Shown here piece after piece: positions 1 through 8,492 of a DNA stretch of 38,142 nt. The translations under genes were made by a program, and so were the position numbers. The notes below the pieces were generated by a model. That model saw nothing but the letters and a program-made list of their open reading frames with translations. It had not been told where the DNA came from and did not search any database. Location: the NCBI GenBank assembly GCA_022732315.1, contig JAIJUV010000009.1, forward strand, positions 1-38,142, in the 5' to 3' direction. Numbering within the stretch: the stretch's first letter is position 1; every line of letters begins with the position of its first letter. The DNA is from Prevotella sp. (GTDB lineage: Bacteria > Bacteroidota > Bacteroidia > Bacteroidales > Bacteroidaceae).

Positions 1-95
1 GTTTTGCCAACTTGGCGGGCTCCAAGCATGATCAACGGCTTTCGGTCGTTGCTTGCTTTCCATTGATATAGGTATTTGATGGCATTTCTCTTCAT
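1..95 (-). CDS. AAA-type ATP-binding protein, N-terminal fragment (gene continues beyond window start)
   Basis: The reverse strand from position 95 reads MKRNAIKYLYQWK, then RKPLIMLGARQVGKT, and runs off the window edge. GARQVGKT is a P-loop (Walker A). The short N-terminus followed by ARQVGKT is typical of the Bacteroidales AAA ATPase family that usually ends in a DUF4143 domain, but that C-terminus is outside the window, so this assignment is inference. The start is supported by AGAGAG a few bases upstream and by a consensus promoter (-7 TATCTTTG at 126-133, -33 TTTG at 155-158). A three-copy 32-bp-period repeat lies immediately upstream of the promoter. Confidence 0.65.
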   Translation of the reverse strand, partial: MKRNAIKYLYQWKASNDRKPLIMLGARQVGK

Positions 96-125
96 AACTC
101 TCTGATTATTTGATGTTTCTGAGTG

Positions 126-158
126 CAAAGATACATTTTTTATTTCAAATAGAACAAA
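126..158 (-). promoter_or_regulatory. Bacteroidetes-type promoter of the ATPase fragment
   Basis: Read on the minus strand: TTTG (158-155), 21 nt, then TATCTTTG (133-126), matching the consensus TTTG-N19-21-TAnnTTTG. The -33 box overlaps the edge of the first copy of the tandem repeat at 156-241. Transcription would start near 119, about 25 nt before the ATG. Confidence 0.6.
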
Positions 159-241
159 AAGTCGTCCTTAAAAATGTATAAAACCACAAAAAGTCGTCCT
201 TAAAAGTGTGGAAAATCGCAAAAAGTCGTCCTTAAAAGTGT
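156..241. repeat. Three 22-bp repeats at an exact 32-bp period, upstream of the ATPase promoter
   Basis: Copies AAAAAGTCGTCCTTAAAANTGT occur at 156-177, 188-209 and 220-241, separated by 10-nt non-identical spacers. Only one core position varies (A in the first copy, G in the others). On the minus strand each copy ends in TTTTT(G), and the copy nearest the gene merges with the -33 TTTG box. A 32-bp period is about three helical turns, so the copies face the same side of the DNA. No protein is known to me to bind this word. Confidence 0.85.
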
Positions 242-288
242 ATTTGTATCATACATCCAAAGCCCCCACAAGCCTCATCCCCCCACAA

Positions 289-3198
289 TTACTTCTTACT
301 CTTCGGCGCCTTGCTGAATTTATACATCAAATGCACCATCGCATAGCTTGGCAGCGTATTGTTCCATTTCTCTGTCTTGCCCTGTCCGCCCACCTCATAC
401 ACGGTGCTCGAGAGATTCTGAAGAATATCAAAGGCCTCGGCCTTCAGCGTCAGCTTGCCTTTGCAGAACGAACGGGCCAGCGAGGCATTCCATACCAGAT
501 CACTGGTGTTAAACGACTTCTCGCTGTAACCACGCCTGCAATATTCCTTCAGGTCGGTAGAGAGCGAAATGCCCAGAGGCAAGGTGTAAGTCATGTTGCC
601 ACCATACTCAAAATCATAGGCATTCAATTTCTCGAAATTGCTGCGGTCGCTCGTACCATGCTTCCACTCCACCTTTCCACCCAAGTTGATGCTCAACTTG
701 TCTTTCTGATACTTGAAGTACAAACTGTTACCCAACTCAGTTCTGAGCACATAGCAGAGCTGGGTAGAATTATCATCGTAAGCTATATCAAAATCCTTGC
801 GGCGCAAACCGTTAAACCACAGACGATAATCCAGACGGAACAATCTTGCCTTGTCAAGAGCCACACCATAAGAAGTCGTTGTCCAGAAATCCCAGTTGCC
901 GCCACCACCAATATTATCACTCATATAGGTGTAGCCACCCGTCTGCGAATTATAAGTAGTACGGGTACCCACAAGATTATGATAGAAATTACCCGTAGCG
1001 AAGAATCCTATATACTGCTGATTCTTGAGTCCGTTGAAACGGATGTTTACATCGTAATGATGATACAGCGAATTCTCCAGGTCCGGATTGTTCACCCTCA
1101 CCGCCAGAGGATTCGAATTGTCTCTGTATGGCATGATGCTGAAGAAATCAGGCGTCTGGCTCTGCATATAATAAGTTAAGCTGATAGTCTTCTTATCGTC
1201 ATTACAACCGTACATGAACGTAGGTCCGAATACCATACGGCTTCTTTTGGCTATCGTGTCGAGAGTCGATGTATGGTAATTAAGTCGCTCCTTTTCTTCA
1301 GAAATGCTCAGCGACAGAACCAGGTATGAAGATCTATCATTTCTTTGGAATATAAGTTCACCACCCGTATTCTTTTTCATCGTCTGATAGCTTCTACTCA
1401 CATCCTCGTCTATCACCCCCGAAAGCTGCTCCATGTTAGAAGGCAGCGTGGCGAACATCAGTTCCGGATTGGCTATCCAGTCGCCGCCAAGCTCATCCAG
1501 GCGGTATTTCAAGCCCTTCACCGATTGATAGGTCTGCGCAAATTTGGGTCCTATAAACATTGCCCATTTAGAATATGGAATTGCTATTTCATAATCCAAG
1601 CTGGCATTCATATCATAGCTGTTCTGTCTGCTGTCGTTGTAATAGTTACGCAAATCCTTCTCGCCAGTCTTGAAATACTCATTGCGGTTCAGGCTGAAAG
1701 ACTCGTTTGGCTTGGAGCTGGTATACTTTCCAGACATGCCCAGAGTTATTCTGTCACCCCATGGCAACTTATACCACGCCAGAGCTTGCTGACTACCTGT
1801 GAATGCATGTACTTTTGAGCGTGACTGATAGAGCGACCGGTTGGTGATGATGTCATGCAAGCTGCCACTAACATTCTGTGCAAAGGTAGAATCGATGGTC
1901 TGCCTGATATCACCCCATCTTTCAGGGTCGGCAGAATAGGTAGCACTACGGTTTGTCGATGAAGTCTTTCTGTCGGAGTAGTCGATACGGGTATCCAACC
2001 ATACTCCCAACTTTCCACTCATCTGGAAGTTATTATAGAGGTTGAAACTATGGTTATCGCTGCGCGAATCATTGATACTTCTACCGAAGATATTGCCGGT
2101 AGAGGCAAAATTCTCCTGCGAGCTGTGGGTCAAGTCGTGCGTATTGTCCCAAGCAAACGTTACGTTTCCCCGCTCAAGTATTTTCTGACTCTTCGATGAC
2201 GTATTAAAGTCAACGCCCACTTGGCGGGTAGTCTTCTGTCCCTGCGGACTGTTGGAAGGCGACCAGTCGCCCTGACTTCCCGGTCTTCGTGTTTCGTTCT
2301 TGTTATTCATGTTGCCGAATACTGAGATTCGTGAATTGTCTGTGTAATAGAGTCCGAAGAGACGAGCCAGGTAGCGGTCTTCGCTACCCCCCGCCGCCTC
2401 CATGTTGGCGATGTATCCACGGGAGTACTCACGCTTTAGGGCCACATCCATCACATAGTCTTTCTTCTCCATCTCCTTCCCCATGAGTCGGCTTTTCTCA
2501 GAAGAACGGTCATACACCTTCAGTTCCTTTACGGTATAGTAAGGAAGGTTGTCAAGCATCACCTGGTTCTTTCCCTTGAAAAAGTCTTTTCCGTTAAGGA
2601 GCAGATAATCTATCTTTTTGCCGTTCACGTAAATATCGCCATTACTCTTCATTTCAGCTCCCGGCATCTGTCTGATAAGAGCGTCGAGCATGGAGCCATC
2701 AGGCACATTGAATGCGCTGGCGTTAAAGACAAGCGTATCGCCACGGTAAGCCAGCTTCACCTTGGTGCCAGTCACCACCACGTCATCGAGGGCAACATCC
2801 TGATTGAATTTCTTCTTGAGCAAAAGCGAAGGAAATAAGAAACTTTTATTGCGTGCTATGTATTTGATGGTATGATTGATACTGTTCGTCTCATAGCCTT
2901 CACACTCTGCCTTGACGATATAAGTAGCGGGACGTGCTGGGACTTGAGTATGATAAAAGAGGTGTTTTTCCCATCCACTCGTAGTCATGGTATCTATCAC
3001 GTTGCTGTCCTTGTCCATCACCGTGACAAAAGCCTTCAGATAGGCTTGGGTAAACGAATCTTTCACGTCACCATAAATTTCTACTTTATGCTCTTTCTTT
3101 TTCTTTTCTTGCTGTTGCTGCAGATTGTGCAGGTTGCCACGAGCATAGGTCGGCAACACAGCCATCAAAAACAAGATAATCAAGTTAATAGATTTCAT
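289..3198 (-). CDS. Outer-membrane beta-barrel protein, TonB-dependent-receptor-like with carboxypeptidase-like N-terminal domain
   Basis: A 969-residue protein. Residues 1-20 form a signal peptide (MKSINLIILFLMAVLPTYAR). Residues about 37-110 look like a carboxypeptidase-D regulatory-like Ig fold (VEIYGDVKDSFT, PATYIVKAECEGYET). The segment LDDVVVTGTKVK at 137-148 resembles the linker/TonB-box region, followed by a plug-like stretch (DALIRQMPGAEMKSNGDIYVNGK). The rest is rich in aromatic/polar alternating strands, as in the OMP_b-brl family (PF14905 type). These proteins sit in the outer membrane; the substrate cannot be read from the sequence, and no SusD partner is adjacent. It appears monocistronic, with its own -7 box upstream. 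Confidence is good for the class and low for the substrate. Confidence 0.88.
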   Translation of the reverse strand: MKSINLIILFLMAVLPTYARGNLHNLQQQQEKKKKEHKVEIYGDVKDSFTQAYLKAFVTVMDKDSNVIDTMTTSGWEKHLFYHTQVPARPATYIVKAECEGYETNSINHTIKYIARNKSFLFPSLLLKKKFNQDVALDDVVVTGTKVKLAYRGDTLVFNASAFNVPDGSMLDALIRQMPGAEMKSNGDIYVNGKKIDYLLLNGKDFFKGKNQVMLDNLPYYTVKELKVYDRSSEKSRLMGKEMEKKDYVMDVALKREYSRGYIANMEAAGGSEDRYLARLFGLYYTDNSRISVFGNMNNKNETRRPGSQGDWSPSNSPQGQKTTRQVGVDFNTSSKSQKILERGNVTFAWDNTHDLTHSSQENFASTGNIFGRSINDSRSDNHSFNLYNNFQMSGKLGVWLDTRIDYSDRKTSSTNRSATYSADPERWGDIRQTIDSTFAQNVSGSLHDIITNRSLYQSRSKVHAFTGSQQALAWYKLPWGDRITLGMSGKYTSSKPNESFSLNRNEYFKTGEKDLRNYYNDSRQNSYDMNASLDYEIAIPYSKWAMFIGPKFAQTYQSVKGLKYRLDELGGDWIANPELMFATLPSNMEQLSGVIDEDVSRSYQTMKKNTGGELIFQRNDRSSYLVLSLSISEEKERLNYHTSTLDTIAKRSRMVFGPTFMYGCNDDKKTISLTYYMQSQTPDFFSIMPYRDNSNPLAVRVNNPDLENSLYHHYDVNIRFNGLKNQQYIGFFATGNFYHNLVGTRTTYNSQTGGYTYMSDNIGGGGNWDFWTTTSYGVALDKARLFRLDYRLWFNGLRRKDFDIAYDDNSTQLCYVLRTELGNSLYFKYQKDKLSINLGGKVEWKHGTSDRSNFEKLNAYDFEYGGNMTYTLPLGISLSTDLKEYCRRGYSEKSFNTSDLVWNASLARSFCKGKLTLKAEAFDILQNLSSTVYEVGGQGKTEKWNNTLPSYAMVHLMYKFSKAPKSKK

Positions 3199-3283
3199 AT
3201 TTTACCATTTTAGTTATTATTCACCACATTCTTTCATCTACCGTATTGCCCCCATCAGGCAGCCAATATACTGATAGATTTTG

Positions 3284-3291
3284 CAAAGATA
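3284..3291 (-). promoter_or_regulatory. -7 box for the outer-membrane barrel gene
   Basis: Minus-strand TATCTTTG (plus-strand CAAAGATA) lies 86 bp before the ATG at 3198 and matches TAnnTTTG. No clear TTTG is visible 19-21 nt upstream, so this rests on the -7 element alone. Confidence 0.45.
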
Positions 3292-3371
3292 CAGTTTTCA
3301 TGTTAGAATGTAGCATAATAGGCAGCTTTTTAAGTTTTATTATCTTTTCAAAAAGACTCAAGTTTCGCACA

Positions 3372-3438
3372 GATAATCTGCGCTAACGTGCTTTTTTCAT
3401 ACCATTAGCGCAGATTATCCGCGAATAATTTGCGCTAA
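3372..3438. repeat. Three-site inverted/direct repeat overlapping the -33 box of the DUF234-type ATPase gene
   Basis: The 14-bp word ATAATCTGCGCTAA occurs at 3373-3386 (forward) and at 3405-3418 (reverse complement; the arm is 15 bp if extended to 3372/3419). A third, forward copy with one change, ATAATTTGCGCTAA, is at 3425-3438. Sites 2 and 3 form a dyad with a 6-nt centre. The C-to-T difference in site 3 creates the TTTG that serves as the -33 box. This geometry suggests an operator for a dimeric regulator or an autoregulatory site. Confidence 0.8.
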
Positions 3439-3460
3439 TGGGGATTTTTTTATATCTTTG
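3429..3460 (+). promoter_or_regulatory. Consensus promoter of the DUF234-type ATPase gene
   Basis: TTTG (3429-3432), 20 nt, TATCTTTG (3453-3460), then the ATG at 3481. The predicted transcript start is only about 13 nt before the start codon, so the leader is very short. The -33 element lies inside the third repeat copy, so anything bound there would compete with RNA polymerase. Confidence 0.7.
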
Positions 3461-3480
3461 CGCAGAAAATAACGAAAGAT

Positions 3481-4929
3481 ATGGAACAGAGACTAATAGG
3501 AAGAGAAGCAGAACTCAAACTGCTCAATGAATATATAAACTCCGATAAATCAGAGTTTATCGCCGTCTATGGAAGACGACGTGTAGGCAAGACTTTTCTC
3601 ATCAGAAAAGCCGTAGAGGATCATTTTGCCTTCTTCATGACAGGAATGAACGGAGTTGCCAAAGGCGAACAGCTTGTCAACTTCAGCATTGCCCTGCAAA
3701 AATATACCCACTCCACCACTCTGCAGACGTTCAAGAGCTGGCTGCTGGCATTCTATGCCTTGTCACAATACATAGAAACACTTCCGGAAAGCAAGAAAGT
3801 CATATTCATCGATGAATTGCCATGGATGGATACCGCCAAATCGGGATTCATACCTGCACTGGAAAACTTCTGGAACAGCTGGGCTGTACTGCGCAACGAC
3901 ATCAAACTCATCGTTTGCGGATCAGCCACATCCTGGATGATCAACAACCTGATTCGCAACCGTGGTGGCTTGCACAACCGACTGACCCATCATCTGATCG
4001 TAAAACCATTCACTCTGCACGAATGCGAAGAATACTTCAAGGCTTACCACTTCGGCTACAGCCGAAAACAGATAGCAGAATGCTATATGATTATGGGAGG
4101 AATACCTTATTATCTGTCTATGATGGATAAATCGAAAAGTCTGACACAGAACATCGACCAGCTGTTTTTCGCAGACAATGCAGAACTGAAAGATGAATTC
4201 AACGACTTATACAGAGCTTTGTTTAAGAAATCAGCCGGCCATATCGCCGTGGTTACTGCCCTTGCTACCAAAGGAATGGGTATGACCCGACAGGAACTGG
4301 TCAAAGCATCGGGAGGAAAAGATAACGGAGCCTTCTCTACTGTACTGGAAGAATTGGAACAATGCGGATTCATCCGTCTGTATGAACCATTCAGCACTAC
4401 CAACAAGATGACTTCCGACATTCGCCAAAAGCGAAACACCTTATTTCAGTTAGTAGATTTCTATACGCTCTTCTACTTCCGGTTCATCAGACATAACAAG
4501 TATCAGGATTCCAGTTTCTGGTCATCCTCCCAGAACAGTCAGCTATACCATACTTGGGCAGGACTGTCGTTTGAGATGCTTTGTCTAAACCATATAGACA
4601 AAATCAAGCATGCCCTGGGAATTTCGGGAGTACAGACCTTGGTTTGCTCATGGCGAAGCAGCAACACAGAAAAGGGAGCTCAAATAGACTTGCTGATAGA
4701 CCGGAAAGATGAAACCATCAACATCTGTGAGATGAAATTCTACAAGAGCGAATTCGAAATCAGCAAGGAATATGAGGAGAAATTGCAGGAGAAACTTCGT
4801 ATCTTCACTGAAGAGACGAAGACTTCCAAATCGCTTCTCCTCACATTGATTACTTCTTTCGGATTGAAGCAGAACAAACATAGCGACATCGTACAGAAAC
4901 AGATTACGATGGATGATTTGTTTGTTTAA
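3481..4929 (+). CDS. AAA ATPase (ATPase_2-like) with DUF234-type nuclease-like C-terminal domain
   Basis: 482 residues. Residues about 4-220 form an archaeal-type AAA ATPase: RLIGREAELKLL at the N-terminus, Walker A AVYGRRRVGKT (about 29-39), Walker B KKVIFIDELPWMD (about 106-118), and a sensor-like LIVCGSATSWM. A winged-helix-like stretch follows (about 255-310, TRQELVKASGG...LEELEQCGFI). The C-terminus (about 330-440) carries GAQIDLLIDRKDETINICEMKF, a D-x(n)-ExK pattern like PD-(D/E)xK nuclease folds and typical of DUF234. This paralogous family is greatly expanded in Bacteroidales; its function is not established, and DNA-targeting activity is inference. It is monocistronic, with no signal peptide, so presumably cytoplasmic. 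Confidence 0.85.
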   Translation: MEQRLIGREAELKLLNEYINSDKSEFIAVYGRRRVGKTFLIRKAVEDHFAFFMTGMNGVAKGEQLVNFSIALQKYTHSTTLQTFKSWLLAFYALSQYIETLPESKKVIFIDELPWMDTAKSGFIPALENFWNSWAVLRNDIKLIVCGSATSWMINNLIRNRGGLHNRLTHHLIVKPFTLHECEEYFKAYHFGYSRKQIAECYMIMGGIPYYLSMMDKSKSLTQNIDQLFFADNAELKDEFNDLYRALFKKSAGHIAVVTALATKGMGMTRQELVKASGGKDNGAFSTVLEELEQCGFIRLYEPFSTTNKMTSDIRQKRNTLFQLVDFYTLFYFRFIRHNKYQDSSFWSSSQNSQLYHTWAGLSFEMLCLNHIDKIKHALGISGVQTLVCSWRSSNTEKGAQIDLLIDRKDETINICEMKFYKSEFEISKEYEEKLQEKLRIFTEETKTSKSLLLTLITSFGLKQNKHSDIVQKQITMDDLFV

Positions 4930-5114
4930 AAGAAAGTCTTCCGCCAGGCGTCCCTGCGGGCGATTGAGTCGAACTGCGCTTACTTCGGCTGCAGGATGCC
5001 AACGGGCATGTAATGTTATAAGGAATGTACTTGTTCATATTTGCGTAATGTTTTAAAAGTTATTCTGAGTGATAACTTCTCTAGCTTCCCCACATTATAT
5101 AAAAAGGATAAAGA

Positions 5115-5151
5115 GGGGCGAAAAAGCAAGTTTTATATGTTTTTTCGCCCC
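5115..5151. terminator. Hairpin, probable terminator of the ATPase transcript
   Basis: GGGGCGAAAAA (5115-5125) and TTTTTCGCCCC (5141-5151) are perfectly complementary with a 15-nt loop. The U-rich strand is inside the stem rather than after it, so this is an atypical intrinsic terminator. It could also be a protein-binding dyad. Confidence 0.45.
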
Positions 5152-5173
5152 ATTTGCATTTATTAACCTTTTT

Positions 5174-5206
5174 TTAGACAACTTATTAAAATTTATCGTA
5201 AATTTG
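5174..5206 (+). promoter_or_regulatory. Probable promoter of the SusCD operon
   Basis: TAAATTTG at 5199-5206 matches the -7 consensus, and TTAG at 5174-5177 lies 21 nt upstream as an imperfect -33 element. The transcript would have a leader of about 135 nt before the susC ATG, long enough for post-transcriptional control. No regulator gene is adjacent. Confidence 0.5.
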
Positions 5207-5348
5207 CAACCAATTATTAAAATATAATAAGCTAAGCAATAAGAATCATTAATTGAATCAATATATAAACTTAGTCAGACAATTATATAATTAAGAATCT
5301 GATTATCTCTATAAAACTACATAATATAACAATTAAAACCAAACAATT

Positions 5349-8300
5349 ATGAGCAAAAAAAGTCAGTTTGGCATGACCCTATTACTATCTACGATTATAG
5401 TAGGTGGCGCCAATGCGAGTACTGTTTCTACCTCAAACACATTGGGTGCAACTATGATTGCACAGCAAGGTGCTGTTTGTAAGGGTGTGGTAAAGGATGC
5501 TGCCGGTGAGCCTATTATTGGTGCATCTGTATCAGTGAAAGGTACTAAGAATGCTGCCGTTACCGATTTGGACGGCAATTTTACCCTCTCTGGTGTAAAC
5601 AAGGGTACTGCTATTGAAATTACCTATATTGGTTACATCACTCGTGAAATCAAGTGGGCAGGTAAAGACCTCGATGTTATTCTTTCTGAGGATACTCAGG
5701 GCCTCGACGAGGTTGTGGTTGTAGGTTATGGTAGCTCTAAAAAGCGCGACCTGATTGCTTCCGTTTCAACTGTAAAGGCAGATGAAATGTCAAACATCCC
5801 TGTTACCAACATCGCACAGGGTTTGGCTGGTCGTTCTCCTGGTTTGATCGTACAGGCAAACGGTGGTGGTGTCAACGCTACTCCATCTATCAGTATCCGT
5901 GGTGGTGGTACTCCTTTGTACGTCATCGACGGTGTTGTTCGCAGCGACGTTGACTTCCGTAACCTTTCTCCAGACGATATTGAGTCTATGTCTATCCTGA
6001 AGGATGCTTCTGCTACAGCTGTTTACGGTTCCCGTGCTTCTAACGGTATCGTACAGGTTGTTACCAAGAGCGGTAAGGCTGGTAGAATCAGCATCGATTA
6101 CGACTTCAATATGTCTTTCTCTCAGCCAAGCAACTGGCCAAAGCAGATGCACTCTTACGAGCGTGCAGAGTGGGCTAACATCGCCAAGAACAACGACCTT
6201 TTGAATGGTGCAAAGAACGATGTGTTCACAGCAGAGGCTATCCAGAAAATGCGTGATGGCTCAGACCCATTGAACTTTGGTGATACCGACTGGAGAGATC
6301 TCGTACTCAGAGATTGGGCTCCTCAGACCAAGCACACCGTACGCTTGACAGGTGGTTCTGAGACCAACCAGTTCTATGTATCTTTGGGACATATTGATCA
6401 GAACTCTCTCTACCGTAGCGATAATCACTGGATGAAGCGTACCACATTCCGTCTCGCTGAGAACACCAAGATTAAGCCTATCGGTTTGCAGGTAAACGTT
6501 GCCATCGACGGATACCGCCAGGAGGATACACATCCATATACTTCTACATCAAGCAGTTATTACAATGTATTCTCACACATCAAGAACAAGTCTCCATTGA
6601 CTCCAGGTGTCAACAAGTATGGTCTTCCATATAATGTTACCGATAACCCTGTGGCAGAAACAGCTAAGGATGCAGGTTACAACCGCGGTATTACCAACGT
6701 AGTGAACGGTAAGGGCGAGTTAATCTGGAACTGCCTCTGGGTAGATGGCTTGCGAGTTCGTCTGGCTAGCAACTACCGCTACTACGGCACTTCTACCAAG
6801 CAGTGGAGAAAGGATGCTGCTCAGTATGACTGGGAATCAGACGTTGCACAGTATGCTGGTAAGCCACAGCTCTACCACAACTCAAGCACAGGTTATTCTT
6901 ACACCAATCAGGCATTCGTAGAATATGCACAGCAGTTTGGCAAGCATAGCGTTTCAGCTATCGGCGGTTTCGAGCAGTATTACGAGAAGGGCGAGTCTTA
7001 CAGCGCTCAGCGTGTAAACTACGACTTCCCTATCGACCAGATGGGCGTAGGTCCTGCTAATGATATGACCAATGGCGGTAGCGAGGCTGAGTTAGGCCGT
7101 GCTGCATGGATTGGACAGGCTAAGTATAACTACGACAACAAGTATTACGTAGAGGGTAGCCTCCGTTACGACGGTTCCGACTGCTTTGCTCCAGGTCACC
7201 GTTGGGGTGCCTTCTTCAGTGGTGCTTTAGGATGGGTTGTTTCAAGTGAGAAGTTCATGCAGCCTCTCGTAGAGAAGAACATCATCAACTCTTTGAAGCT
7301 CCGTGCTTCTTATGGTGAGACTGGTCTCGACAGCAGTGCCGGACGCTTTGGTTATCTCACATCATATAACTTGAACAACCAGGCTTACGTAATCAAGAAC
7401 AAGTATGTGCCAGGATTCTCAGAGGGTAGTCTTCCTTCTCCAGACCTTACCTGGTACACCACACGCCAGACAGATATCGGTTTCGACTTCGCTTCGTTGA
7501 ACAACCGACTCTACGGTTCGCTTGATTACTTCTACTACTCTACCAAGGGTTATCTGACCACTCCAACGGGTGAAAGCTATCTGAATACCGCTATCGGTAT
7601 CGGCTTGCCACGAATCAAGTCAGACAGTGAGTACCGCCGTGCAGGTTGGGAAGTACAGTTGGGTTGGCGCAGCAACATCGGTGCGTTGAAATACGATATT
7701 TCTGCTAACCTCACTTACTTTGATGCTCTCTGGGCACTCAATAGAGACGAGGCTGAGAGTTCTTACATGAACCCATACACTCGCAGCCAGCAGCAGAAGG
7801 GTTACTACGATGCCATGCTGAAGAACTTGGGTTACTACAAGGACGCAAACGACGTTCTCAACAGCCCTGGTGTAAACAGCGCCCTGAACTCAGGTTATCT
7901 GACAGCGGGTGACGTGAAGTATGCCGACATCAATGGTAACGGTATGATTGACAACGGCGATAAGCGCCGTCTGGGTAAGAACCACACTCCACGCGGACAG
8001 TATGGTATCAATATGAACTTCCAGTATAAGGGATTCTATCTGAGCATGCTCTTCCAGGGTTCTACAGCGTTCGATATGTACCTCTCTGGTGTAACAACCA
8101 TGCAGACCGGTCAGGCTGGTCAGTTGCCTGTAGCTTACAAGTACCAGGAAGATAGCTGGACACCAGGCAATACCAACGCCAAGTATCCACGCTTGATGGC
8201 CAACACTGGTTTGAATGCCAACAACAACTACCAGTATAGCGACTTCTGGCTGGTAAACGGTGCTTATCTCCGTATGAAGGACTTCCAGTTCGGTTACGAC

Positions 8301-8486
8301 TTCAAGCACGTATTGCTTCGCGGTGTAAGCTGGTTGACCCGTGCCAAGGTGGGTATCTCAGGTCAGAACATCTTCACCATTTCTCAGGCAACCAAGTATG
8401 GTCTTGACCCTGAAAACTCATCAACCGAAGGATATGGCTATCCTGTAGAGCGAGTACTTGCATTAACTGTAAACTTAGGATTTTAA
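5349..8486 (+). CDS. susC-like: SusC/RagA-family TonB-dependent outer-membrane transporter
   Basis: 1045 residues. There is a signal peptide at about 1-24. A carboxypeptidase-D regulatory-like domain spans about 43-112 (CKGVVKDAAGEPIIGASVSV, DLDGNFTL). The TonB box DEVVVVGYG is at 120-128, and the plug is at about 135-245 (GLAGRSPGLIVQANGG, SISIRGGGTPLYVIDG, SILKDASATAVYGSRASNGIV), followed by a beta-barrel ending in an aromatic-rich strand with terminal F (ALTVNLGF). The length is normal for the family. It imports oligosaccharides across the outer membrane with the SusD lipoprotein encoded 6 bp downstream, driven by TonB-ExbBD. The substrate is not deducible here. The codon use looks strongly biased (GGT, CGT, AAC), as expected for a highly expressed gene. 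Confidence 0.97.
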   Translation: MSKKSQFGMTLLLSTIIVGGANASTVSTSNTLGATMIAQQGAVCKGVVKDAAGEPIIGASVSVKGTKNAAVTDLDGNFTLSGVNKGTAIEITYIGYITREIKWAGKDLDVILSEDTQGLDEVVVVGYGSSKKRDLIASVSTVKADEMSNIPVTNIAQGLAGRSPGLIVQANGGGVNATPSISIRGGGTPLYVIDGVVRSDVDFRNLSPDDIESMSILKDASATAVYGSRASNGIVQVVTKSGKAGRISIDYDFNMSFSQPSNWPKQMHSYERAEWANIAKNNDLLNGAKNDVFTAEAIQKMRDGSDPLNFGDTDWRDLVLRDWAPQTKHTVRLTGGSETNQFYVSLGHIDQNSLYRSDNHWMKRTTFRLAENTKIKPIGLQVNVAIDGYRQEDTHPYTSTSSSYYNVFSHIKNKSPLTPGVNKYGLPYNVTDNPVAETAKDAGYNRGITNVVNGKGELIWNCLWVDGLRVRLASNYRYYGTSTKQWRKDAAQYDWESDVAQYAGKPQLYHNSSTGYSYTNQAFVEYAQQFGKHSVSAIGGFEQYYEKGESYSAQRVNYDFPIDQMGVGPANDMTNGGSEAELGRAAWIGQAKYNYDNKYYVEGSLRYDGSDCFAPGHRWGAFFSGALGWVVSSEKFMQPLVEKNIINSLKLRASYGETGLDSSAGRFGYLTSYNLNNQAYVIKNKYVPGFSEGSLPSPDLTWYTTRQTDIGFDFASLNNRLYGSLDYFYYSTKGYLTTPTGESYLNTAIGIGLPRIKSDSEYRRAGWEVQLGWRSNIGALKYDISANLTYFDALWALNRDEAESSYMNPYTRSQQQKGYYDAMLKNLGYYKDANDVLNSPGVNSALNSGYLTAGDVKYADINGNGMIDNGDKRRLGKNHTPRGQYGINMNFQYKGFYLSMLFQGSTAFDMYLSGVTTMQTGQAGQLPVAYKYQEDSWTPGNTNAKYPRLMANTGLNANNNYQYSDFWLVNGAYLRMKDFQFGYDFKHVLLRGVSWLTRAKVGISGQNIFTISQATKYGLDPENSSTEGYGYPVERVLALTVNLGF

Positions 8487-8492
8487 TTAGTT

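Larger units (their letters stand above)
4930..5348. other. Intergenic region between the ATPase gene and susC
   Basis: This 419-bp AT-rich region has no convincing gene. It holds a GC-rich patch at 4941-5010 (CCGCCAGGCG...GGGCGATTGAGTCG) that resembles a short element near 18430, a perfect 11-bp inverted repeat at 5115-5151, the susC promoter, and a roughly 135-nt AT-rich leader for susC mRNA. Confidence 0.6.

Noticed and set aside
156..241. Considered as a CRISPR array
   Set aside because: Only three copies of 22 bp with 10-nt spacers, spacers too short, no cas genes in the window.
208..1179. 323-codon open frame opposite the outer-membrane barrel gene
   Set aside because: It covers the C-terminal half of a clear beta-barrel gene on the other strand and has no motif; composition is that of an antisense shadow.
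4941..5010. GC-rich patch considered as a tRNA or gene remnant
   Set aside because: No cloverleaf or CCA end can be drawn and no reading frame extends; left as an unexplained short element.
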